Source: Lachnospiraceae bacterium | GTDB lineage: Bacteria; Bacillota; Clostridia; Lachnospirales; Lachnospiraceae | Assembly: GCA_028689585.1 (NCBI GenBank) | Contig: JAQVCW010000013.1 | Span: forward strand, 1-64,000 | Direction: 5' to 3' | Length of the DNA stretch: 64,000 nt | Part shown: piece after piece, positions 33,287 through 40,640 of the stretch | How the letters are laid out: each line of letters begins with the position of its first letter | How positions within the stretch are numbered: the first letter of the stretch is position 1 | The notes under the pieces: generated by a model | What the model saw: only the letters and a program-made list of their open reading frames with translations | The model's database searches: none | Told to the model about the DNA's origin: nothing | Made by a program: the position numbers and the translations under genes

Positions 33287-34552
33287 CTACAGGGCGGCTT
33301 CTCCGGCCACATAGCGGGCCGTGAAGTTCCGGTCATCTGCCAGATGAATTACACGTTCTATTCTCTCTTCCAGCGTCAGGCAGTCAGCCGGGGTACCCAG
33401 GCTGCTGTCATCGACCACCATGGCATCCAGTTCATAGCCGGGCTCAAAGCTGCCCACTTTTCCAAAGAACTGTCCGCCGCCCTTGGTGCCAAGATAAAAG
33501 ACCTCCGGTATGGTCAGGAAAGAATCCTGCTTCTTGCTTTCCAGCCATTTCAGCTTGGAAAGGTACACGGCATCAGCCATAGCACGCAGGATGCAGATGC
33601 TGTAGCCGCCTGCAATATCAGATCCCAGGCCGACCTTGATACCCATATCCAGCATTCGCCGGATGGGAGGAATCCCGGCCGCCACGTTGCCGTTGGACTG
33701 AGGGCAGTGGGCGATGGTGACACCCCGCTGCTTCATCAGCTCCAGCTCGCGGTCAGTGGGATAGATGAAGTGAGCCATGACAGTCTTGTCATTCAGGAGT
33801 CCGAAATGATCATAGACCTCTCCGTCATTGTCGTATTGGGGATAGCGTTCCCGCACAATGCCCATCTCGCCCAGATCCTCGGAGATATGGGAATGGATGT
33901 GGAGGTCATATTTGGAGGCCAGTTCTCCCAGGCCCTTCAGCACTTCGCTGGAGCAGGTGGGGATAAAGCGGGGAGTAATGGCCGGCTGCACATAATGGAA
34001 CCGGTCTTTGGTATCCAGAATCCACTGCTCGGTGGCAGCGAGGGAACCCTCCGGGGTTTCGCACAGGTAGTCCGGGGATAAGGTATCCATATTGATCTTT
34101 CCCACATAGGCGGCGATCTTTTTCTGCTCCAGAATCTCCATCAGAAGCTCGGTAGCCGGAGCATGGAGCGTGCCAAAAATAACGGCGCGGCTTGTTCCGT
34201 TTTTCGCCATGGCATCGGCAAAGGCTTCATAATAGATCCGGGCATAGGACAGATCCTGAAAACGGGCTTCTGTAGGAAAGGCGTAATGATTCAGCCAGTC
34301 CATCAACTGAAGATCCAGTCCCAGCCCCCGATAGACAAATTGGGGGGCATGGACATGCATATCGCAGAGCCCCGGAATGATGAGCCGGTCTTTGTAATCC
34401 TGCACCGGAATATTCTTATATTGTTCAGGAAGTTCGGTGTAGATTCCCTGAATTTGATTGTTCTCGGAGACCAGATATCCATGAGGAATGCATTCAAAAT
34501 GAGTTCTGGACGGGGTGTGGATGATATTTCCTTTTAAAATGATGGTGCTCAT
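33287..34552 (-). CDS. guaD: Guanine deaminase / amidohydrolase
   Basis: Zinc amidohydrolase of the TIM-barrel superfamily converting guanine to xanthine. Metal ligands are in GLCDMHVHAPQ (HxH), HIHSHISED, AHFIYP and GLGSDIAGG with the catalytic Asp; TIAHCPQSN and the N-terminal RLIIPG strand are typical. 421 residues. A ribosome site (AAGGAGG) precedes the minus-strand ATG at 34552. It stands alone, not beside xanthine or purine permease genes, so its role in purine salvage is from family only. Confidence 0.88.
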   Translation of the reverse strand: MSTIILKGNIIHTPSRTHFECIPHGYLVSENNQIQGIYTELPEQYKNIPVQDYKDRLIIPGLCDMHVHAPQFVYRGLGLDLQLMDWLNHYAFPTEARFQDLSYARIYYEAFADAMAKNGTSRAVIFGTLHAPATELLMEILEQKKIAAYVGKINMDTLSPDYLCETPEGSLAATEQWILDTKDRFHYVQPAITPRFIPTCSSEVLKGLGELASKYDLHIHSHISEDLGEMGIVRERYPQYDNDGEVYDHFGLLNDKTVMAHFIYPTDRELELMKQRGVTIAHCPQSNGNVAAGIPPIRRMLDMGIKVGLGSDIAGGYSICILRAMADAVYLSKLKWLESKKQDSFLTIPEVFYLGTKGGGQFFGKVGSFEPGYELDAMVVDDSSLGTPADCLTLEERIERVIHLADDRNFTARYVAGEAAL

Positions 34553-34586
34553 AAAAACCTCCTTCGCAGCGTTTTATATTTTAATG

Positions 34587-34657
34587 GTTACAGCTTAGCC
34601 TTTTGCTTGACGCACAGCCACCCGGAAAGCGTCCTCATTCCAAAGCGGAACTGTAAC
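34587..34657. repeat. Hairpin repeat with GTTACAG/CTGTAAC ends, copy 3
   Basis: 71-bp form: GTTACAG (34587-34593) and CTGTAAC (34651-34657) perfect ends, with GCTTGACGCACAGC and GGAAAGCGTCCTCATTCC blocks shared with copies 1 and 2. It lies between divergent genes. Confidence 0.85.
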
Positions 34658-34685
34658 TTTTAATGTAAGTATAACACCAAAATTC

Positions 34686-34714
34686 TTGGCTTGCCAGATG
34701 CAATGTGATATGAT
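34686..34714 (+). promoter_or_regulatory. Promoter of the LRR protein gene
   Basis: TTGGCT (34686-34691), 17 bases, TATGAT (34709-34714). Transcription would start near 34721, giving a very short leader. Confidence 0.55.
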
Positions 34715-34732
34715 ATGGAGCGGAGGATGGCT

Positions 34733-35920
34733 ATGATCGAGAAAATTGATTATATAAAAAAGAACAATGGGATAACCATAGTACGCTGCTACGGTACGGG
34801 ACAGGTTCTGGAACTGCCGGAGCGGATCGCGGGACTGCCGGTGACGGAACTGGCGGATCATTGTTTTGCAGGGGAAGCCTCGGTGAGATACACAGCGGAA
34901 GAGATGCAGACTGCATACAGAAGCGAAGGGAAAGAGGAAGAATATGGAGCGGACGGATCAGATGGATTAGATGGAGCAGATGGAGCGGACGGATCAAATG
35001 GAACAGATGGAGCGGATCTGCCGGTTCTTAGCACAATTAATATAGAAGAGATTATTCTGCCAAGGACGCTGAAGGCCATAGGGGACTATGCTTTTTATGG
35101 CTGCCGGAAGCTTCGCAGCCTGCATATTCCATGGGGATTTCAAAGGCTTGGGGGCGGGGCATTTGTGGCCTGCAATCAGATAAGGCGCCTGCATTTTTCC
35201 ATGGAGAGCGCAGAGAAGACGCCCCGCTGCCTGAAGGATTTTATCCCAGAGCTGCCGTTTGAACTGGAAGTGATCATGAGAGCGGAAGCGGGAAATGCCG
35301 ATTCGAAAGCAGGAAATGGTGATTCGGAAGCGGGAAATGGTGATTCGAAAGCAGGAAATGGTGATTCGAAAGCGGGCAGTGCCGCTTCTCAAAAGGGCAG
35401 TGCCGGTTTGGGAGCCGGGGAGGAAATCCGCCTGATCTATCCGGAATATTATGAGGATGCCAAGGAAAACACGCCGGCCAGAATCATCGAAATTGTATAC
35501 CACGGTACCGGATACAAGTACCGCCAGTGTTTTTTGAACGGCCGGATGGATTATCATCAGTATGATCGCCTTTTTGCTCTGGCTGTGGCGCAGGAGGCTC
35601 CGGAAACGGTGCTGAGACTGGCGCTTTCCCGTCTGGAGACGCCAAAGGAACTGCTTTTGGAAGCAAAAGAACGGTATCTTTCCTGGCTGAGAGAGGAATA
35701 TCAGATTACTGCGGAATTTATTCTGCAGGGAGAACGTATGAAGCTGCTGAGACTGCTGGCGGAGGAACACTATTATACAGAAACAATTCTGGAGTATTTT
35801 CTGAATCTGGCATCGGAGCGAAAAAAGGCGGAGGAGGTCAGCTATCTGATGGAATACCGTCGGCAGAACTTCAAAAAGAAGAAAAAAACATTTGACTTTG
35901 ATGATTTTTCGGAAAACTGA
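34733..35920 (+). CDS. Leucine-rich-repeat (BspA-like) protein with Gly-X-Asp and AGNGDSK repeats
   Basis: Not assigned to a characterised function. The N-terminal part (GITIVRCYGTGQVLELPERI, then IEEIILPRTLKAIGDYAFYG and LRSLHIPWGFQRLGGGAF) is a BspA-type LRR_5 array. It is split by eight Gly-X-Asp/Asn triplets (bases 34946-35017), and four 7-residue units AGNxDSK/E (bases 35288-35371, 21-bp repeats) follow the LRRs. The C-terminal third is helical (RLALSRLETPKELLLEAKERY, then LRLLAEEHYYTETILEYFL). No signal peptide. GGAGG six bases before ATG 34733 decides the start over ATG 34715 and 34727. Confidence 0.75.
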   Translation: MIEKIDYIKKNNGITIVRCYGTGQVLELPERIAGLPVTELADHCFAGEASVRYTAEEMQTAYRSEGKEEEYGADGSDGLDGADGADGSNGTDGADLPVLSTINIEEIILPRTLKAIGDYAFYGCRKLRSLHIPWGFQRLGGGAFVACNQIRRLHFSMESAEKTPRCLKDFIPELPFELEVIMRAEAGNADSKAGNGDSEAGNGDSKAGNGDSKAGSAASQKGSAGLGAGEEIRLIYPEYYEDAKENTPARIIEIVYHGTGYKYRQCFLNGRMDYHQYDRLFALAVAQEAPETVLRLALSRLETPKELLLEAKERYLSWLREEYQITAEFILQGERMKLLRLLAEEHYYTETILEYFLNLASERKKAEEVSYLMEYRRQNFKKKKKTFDFDDFSEN

Positions 35921-36072
35921 GAGGATCTGGAACGACAAAACCGCCTGCACTATGTGGGAGCTGTATCACTAAGGCCCGGGGGCATCTCTGTAATCCCGCC
36001 GGAGATTTTCAGCTCAGCGGGGGAGTGATCCCCGGAAATGGGATAAAATAAGAAGTGAAAAAAGGAGAAGAC

Positions 36073-37389
36073 ATGTACGAAAAGCTAACAAGAGAATTAA
36101 TGGATTTTATTAAAAGGAGCCCGAGCTGTTATCATGTCATCGATAATATTCGGACTATGCTGACAGAACATGGATTTGAAGAGCTGGAGGAGACTCAGAA
36201 CTGGAAATTGCAGGCGGGAGGATCCTATTTTGTGGTACGCTCAGATTCAACCATGATAGCATTTAAGATACCGGAAAACGAATTTGAACGTTTTCAGATC
36301 GTGGCATCACACAGCGATTCACCCTCCTTTAAGATTAAGGAAAATGAAGAAATGCTGGTAGACGGTCATTACGTGGAATTAAATACAGAGAAATACGGCG
36401 GTATGATCTGTGCCCCCTGGTTTGACCGCCCGCTGTCAGTGGCAGGCCGTGTGATTGTAAGAACAGCGGACGGGCAGCTTCAGGCGAAGCTGGTGGATTT
36501 GGACCGGGATCTGGTGATGATAGTAAATGCAGCCATTCATATGAACCGCAAGGTAAATGAAGGTTATACCTACCAGGCTCAGAAAGATATGATTCCGCTG
36601 TTTGGGGATGAAACGGCTAAAGGTAAATTTCTGCCTATGATCGCATCGGCGGCGGAAGCAGAAAAAGAGGACATTCTGGGAACAGATCTGTTTTTGTATA
36701 ATCGTGTGGACGGGACAGTCTGGGGAGCGGACCGGGAGTATTTTTCCAGCACAAAGCTGGATGATCTGCAGTGCGCCTATACTTCTGTGCGGGCTCTTTT
36801 GGAGGGCGGTGAAGGCAGCAGTGTACAGGTGTGCTGTATTTTCGATAATGAAGAAGTGGGCAGCTCCACGAAACAGGGAGCAGCTTCCACCATGCTTTCC
36901 GATACGCTGGAGCGAATTAACGAATGCTTTGGCAGAAGCCGGGAACAGTACCAGAGAGCAGTTGCCGGAAGCTTCATGCTGTCAGCAGACAATGCTCATG
37001 CAGTTCATCCAAACCATCTGGATAAGGCAGATCCCACGAATCGCCCCTATATGAACCATGGTGTAGTAATCAAATATAATGCAAATCAAAAGTACACGAC
37101 AGATGCAGTTTCCGCAGCGATATTCAAGGAAATCTGCCGGAGAGCGGACGTGCCGTACCAGACCTTTGCCAATCATTCAGACATTCCGGGCGGATCCACC
37201 CTGGGTAATATCTCCAATAATCAGGTATCATTAAACACCGTGGATATCGGCCTGGCTCAGCTTGCCATGCATTCTCCCTACGAAACAGCAGGAGTGCGGG
37301 ACACCTGGTATCTGCTGCAGGCAATGAAGGCATTTTATGATACGAAAATTGTAAAAAGCGGCGGAGGATATGAGCTGAAAAAGGATTAA
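36073..37389 (+). CDS. M18 family aminopeptidase (aspartyl aminopeptidase-like)
   Basis: Two-zinc cytosolic aminopeptidase forming tetrahedral dodecamers in known relatives; removes N-terminal acidic or neutral residues. Metal and catalytic residues: His80 and Asp82 in VASHSDSPSF, the Asp/Glu pair in FDNEEVGSSTKQGA (residues 257-268, Glu260-261) and the C-terminal ANHSDIPGGSTLGNI, with SADNAHAVHPN. 438 residues. AAAGGAG fixes ATG 36073. Independent housekeeping gene; 61 bases before the VWA gene. Confidence 0.92.
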   Translation: MYEKLTRELMDFIKRSPSCYHVIDNIRTMLTEHGFEELEETQNWKLQAGGSYFVVRSDSTMIAFKIPENEFERFQIVASHSDSPSFKIKENEEMLVDGHYVELNTEKYGGMICAPWFDRPLSVAGRVIVRTADGQLQAKLVDLDRDLVMIVNAAIHMNRKVNEGYTYQAQKDMIPLFGDETAKGKFLPMIASAAEAEKEDILGTDLFLYNRVDGTVWGADREYFSSTKLDDLQCAYTSVRALLEGGEGSSVQVCCIFDNEEVGSSTKQGAASTMLSDTLERINECFGRSREQYQRAVAGSFMLSADNAHAVHPNHLDKADPTNRPYMNHGVVIKYNANQKYTTDAVSAAIFKEICRRADVPYQTFANHSDIPGGSTLGNISNNQVSLNTVDIGLAQLAMHSPYETAGVRDTWYLLQAMKAFYDTKIVKSGGGYELKKD

Positions 37390-37449
37390 AATAATTACAG
37401 TTGCAAAAGGTGTCTTTTATGAAAAGACAGCTTTGGAGAGGAAAACAAA

Positions 37450-38820
37450 ATGTCGCGTTCCGAAGAGATTACTCAGCAGTTTGAAGCTATTTCGTTTCGA
37501 ATCCTTCAAAATTCCCGCAATGAACTATATCTGAATATGCGTTTCCTGGATCTGGCACTGAGCAGTCTGGAGTTTCGGGTGACCACGGAGTTGTCCGGCA
37601 TCGGCACGGATGGATTTGCATTGTTTGTCCATCCCAAGGTACTGGCGGATCTGTATGAACAGGACCGGAAGCTGGTGAACCGGATTTATCTGCACACCGT
37701 GTACCACTGTCTGTTCCGTCATTTGCTGAAAACCGGAAAATACCCGGAACGGCTGTGGAATATTTCCTGTGACATGGCGGTGGAAACGCTGATGGATGGC
37801 ATGAATTACCGCTGTGTGCGCATGGGCGGCAATCGCTATCGCATGAACTGGCAGGAGCGTCTGCAAAAAGAGCGGAAGGTATTGACTGCGGAAGGCATCT
37901 GCCATTATCTGATGCAGGCAGGACTGCCGGAGTACGAGCTGCGCCGTCTGGAGACGGAATACGGTATCGATGATCACAGCCTTTGGCCGAAAGCGGAGCC
38001 GCCCGGCAGTCCGCCGCCGCCCCAGATGGAAGTGCTGCAGAATAAGTGGCAGGATGTGAGTGAAAAGACTCAGACCGAGATGGAGACGTTTGCGAAGGAG
38101 GTTTCTCAGGGAGCCGGGGATCTGCTGGAAGAAATGCAGGTGGCAAATCGTGAGCGGTATGATTACCGTTCTTTTTTGCGGAAGTTCGCAGTCATGAAGG
38201 AAGAAATGCAGGTGGATCCGGATACCTTTGACTATGTTTTCTACAGCTATGGGCTTTCTCTGTATGGAAACATGCCTCTGATCGAACCGCAGGAATATAA
38301 AGAGGTGCACAAGATTGAAGAGTTTGTGATTGTCATCGATGTGTCTATGTCCTGCAGCGGGGAGCTGGTGAGGACATTTTTGGAACAGACCTATGCGGTG
38401 CTGACAGAATCCCAAAGCTATCTGCGGAAGGTGAATATCAGGATCCTTCAGTGCGATGAACAGGTGCGGGCGGATCAGAAGATCACCTCGCAGAAAGAGC
38501 TGAAGGACTATATGGAGCATTTTGAACTGATGGGAAATGGAGGCACGGATTTCCGCCCGGCTTTCGATTATGTCAATCAGTTAATTGAGCAAAAAGAACT
38601 GCTTCATTTAAAGGGAATGCTCTATTTTACAGATGGATACGGTACATTTCCAAAGCGGCGGCCTCCCTATGATGTGGCATTTGTCTTTATGGAAGAGGAT
38701 TATACAGATGCTGCCGTGCCGCCCTGGGCCATTAAACTGATATTGCAAAAAGAGGATCTGGAAGAGAACACGGAGTTTCAGACAGACCGCCAGTTTATCT
38801 GGGAAGAAGACCAAAAATAA
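37450..38820 (+). CDS. VWA-like protein with N-terminal metallopeptidase-like domain (DUF2201 type)
   Basis: Predicted cytoplasmic partner of the downstream MoxR ATPase. The N-terminal half (about residues 1-180) has LVNRIYLHTVYHCLFRHLLK, a degenerate HExxH-like helix with His at both ends of the turn, as in DUF2201_N. The C-terminal VWA-like domain has a MIDAS motif DVSMS with Asp297 (VIVIDVSMSCSGE), a Thr in GNGGTDFRP and Asp in YFTDGYG. MoxR-VWA pairs are used to remodel or insert metal into protein targets; the target is unknown. The ATPase gene follows after 163 bases that hold two stem-loop elements. Confidence 0.8.
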   Translation: MSRSEEITQQFEAISFRILQNSRNELYLNMRFLDLALSSLEFRVTTELSGIGTDGFALFVHPKVLADLYEQDRKLVNRIYLHTVYHCLFRHLLKTGKYPERLWNISCDMAVETLMDGMNYRCVRMGGNRYRMNWQERLQKERKVLTAEGICHYLMQAGLPEYELRRLETEYGIDDHSLWPKAEPPGSPPPPQMEVLQNKWQDVSEKTQTEMETFAKEVSQGAGDLLEEMQVANRERYDYRSFLRKFAVMKEEMQVDPDTFDYVFYSYGLSLYGNMPLIEPQEYKEVHKIEEFVIVIDVSMSCSGELVRTFLEQTYAVLTESQSYLRKVNIRILQCDEQVRADQKITSQKELKDYMEHFELMGNGGTDFRPAFDYVNQLIEQKELLHLKGMLYFTDGYGTFPKRRPPYDVAFVFMEEDYTDAAVPPWAIKLILQKEDLEENTEFQTDRQFIWEEDQK

Positions 38821-38823
38821 AAC

Positions 38824-38879
38824 TGACATGCAGCGTCAGCCCATTTGCGATCAGCAAATTCAGAATGGGCAGATGTTTC
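38824..38879 (+). repeat. Dispersed 5'-leader stem-loop element, copy G1
   Basis: First of a tandem pair: partial first hairpin, TGCAGC linker, CAGCCCAT, inner stem TTTGC/GCAAA with loop GATCA, AATGGGCAGATG. Not next to a start codon; followed immediately by copy G2. Confidence 0.8.
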
Positions 38880-38885
38880 GTAAAA

Positions 38886-38964
38886 TGTGTCAAGTTTTCA
38901 AGGAAAACTTGATATGCAGCGTCAGCCCATTTGCGATTAGCAAATTCAGGATGGGCTGATGTTC
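38886..38964 (+). repeat. Dispersed 5'-leader stem-loop element, copy G2 (two-hairpin form)
   Basis: GTCAAGTTTTC/GAAAACTTGAT hairpin, ATGCAGC linker, then CAGCCCAT...ATGGGCTG with inner TTTGC/GCAAA. It ends 19 nt before the MoxR start. Confidence 0.85.
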
Positions 38965-38983
38965 TACACGAGAGGATCATAAA

Positions 38984-40504
38984 ATGAATATTAAACGGGC
39001 AAAACAGGAAATTAAAAATTCAATCGCAGCCTATCTGCAGAAGGATGAGTTCGGAGAATATCGAATTTCTTCGATACGGCAGAGGCCGATTTTGCTGATG
39101 GGACCTCCGGGAATCGGCAAGACTCAGATTATGGAACAGATTGCCGGAGAGTGTGATCTGGGGCTGGTTTCATATACCATTACCCATCATACCAGACAGA
39201 GCGCCATCGGCCTGCCCTTTATCCGGGAGAAGAAATTTGGCGGTGAGAAGTATTCGGTGACGGAATATACCATGAGTGAAATTATTGCATCGGTCTACAA
39301 TCGGATGGAGGCTTCCGGAAAACAGGAAGGAATTCTGTTTATTGATGAGATCAACTGTGTTTCCGAGACACTGGCACCCACCATGCTCCAGTTCCTGCAG
39401 TGCAAGAGCTTTGGCAATCAGCAGGTTCCTCAGGGCTGGATTATCGTGGCGGCGGGAAATCCGCCGGAATACAATAAGTCGGTCCGGGAATTCGACGTAG
39501 TGACGCTGGATCGTGTGAAGGTAGTAAATGTAGAGGCAGATTATTCCATCTGGAAGGAGTACGCTTATCAGGCCGGGATTCATGAAAGCGTGATTTCCTA
39601 TCTGGATATTCACAAGGAGAATTTTTACCACATGGAGACATGCGTGGACGGAAAGAGATTTGTGACGGCCAGAGGATGGGAGGATCTATCGGAAATGATC
39701 TATGCCTATGAGAAGCTTGGGCTGATTATGGATCAGGAAGTGATGATCCAGTACCTGCAGCACCCTAAGATTGCCAAGGATTTTGCCAATTATCTGGAGC
39801 TGTATTACAAATATAAGACGGATTACCGGATTGATGAAATATTGAGCGGCATGATTCGCCCGGGTGCTTTAAATAAGCTGAAATTCGCAGCATTTGATGA
39901 ACGGCTCAGCGTGACCGGACTGCTGCTGGCGCGGATGTTTGAAAATTTCAGGGAAAGCCGGAGATCAGACCGGTTTGTAACCCGGTTATTTGAGCTCCTG
40001 AAACGGTTTAAAACCAGACTGGAGGAAGAATCGGATACAAAAGAACTGCCGGAGCAGATTATGAAGGAACTGCGGGAGAAGGAAGAGAGAAATGCCCGGC
40101 GAAAAGCGGAATCCGGCCAAAATGACCGGGAGCTGCGCCGCTGCAATCTGAGACTGTGGGAGACACTGGAACGGTATGAAAAGCTGCTGGCCGGATCCGG
40201 GGCAGCTTTCCAGACGGTGCAGCAGGAATTTCAGAAAGAGACGAAGCTTCGGGAACAGAAGATCGAAGAGACGGCGGCACAGTTGGAATATGCCTTTGAT
40301 TTCATGGAGGCTGCCTTTGGCGAGGGACAGGAAATGGTAATTTTCATCACCGAACTGTCCGTACATTCCGATGCAGTGTGGTTCTTACGGGAAAATGAGT
40401 GCCCGCGGTATTATAAATATAATAAGTCTCTGCTCTTCGAAGACCAGCAGGCGGCGATACGGCAGCAGTTGGATGAGGTGCGGGGGAAAATGGCAGGAGC
40501 GTAA
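38984..40504 (+). CDS. MoxR-type AAA+ ATPase
   Basis: AAA+ ATPase with Walker A LMGPPGIGKT (residues 38-47), Walker B ILFIDEINC (about 117-125), sensor 1 IIVAAGNPPEYN and an arginine-containing lid. Residues about 335-506 form a long charged, probably coiled-coil C-terminus (RELREKEERNARRKAESGQ) that most MoxR proteins lack. Pairs with the VWA protein just upstream. ATG 38984 has AGAGGAT upstream. Likely a chaperone-like remodeller; no substrate is apparent from the neighbourhood. Confidence 0.85.
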   Translation: MNIKRAKQEIKNSIAAYLQKDEFGEYRISSIRQRPILLMGPPGIGKTQIMEQIAGECDLGLVSYTITHHTRQSAIGLPFIREKKFGGEKYSVTEYTMSEIIASVYNRMEASGKQEGILFIDEINCVSETLAPTMLQFLQCKSFGNQQVPQGWIIVAAGNPPEYNKSVREFDVVTLDRVKVVNVEADYSIWKEYAYQAGIHESVISYLDIHKENFYHMETCVDGKRFVTARGWEDLSEMIYAYEKLGLIMDQEVMIQYLQHPKIAKDFANYLELYYKYKTDYRIDEILSGMIRPGALNKLKFAAFDERLSVTGLLLARMFENFRESRRSDRFVTRLFELLKRFKTRLEEESDTKELPEQIMKELREKEERNARRKAESGQNDRELRRCNLRLWETLERYEKLLAGSGAAFQTVQQEFQKETKLREQKIEETAAQLEYAFDFMEAAFGEGQEMVIFITELSVHSDAVWFLRENECPRYYKYNKSLLFEDQQAAIRQQLDEVRGKMAGA

Positions 40505-40640
40505 ATCAGGAGCGGCAGGTTATGCGCCCGAAACCACATGGGAAGAGGCTTCTAAACGAGAACAGCCTGCATTTGAAAGAAGTGGAATTTCACTGATAAA
40601 TTACAAAATTACAGAAAAAAACAGGAGGTTTAAGAGCAGC

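Noticed and set aside
33278-34081. 267-codon frame on the + strand
   Set aside because: Antisense to guanine deaminase, which has all zinc ligands; shadow frame.
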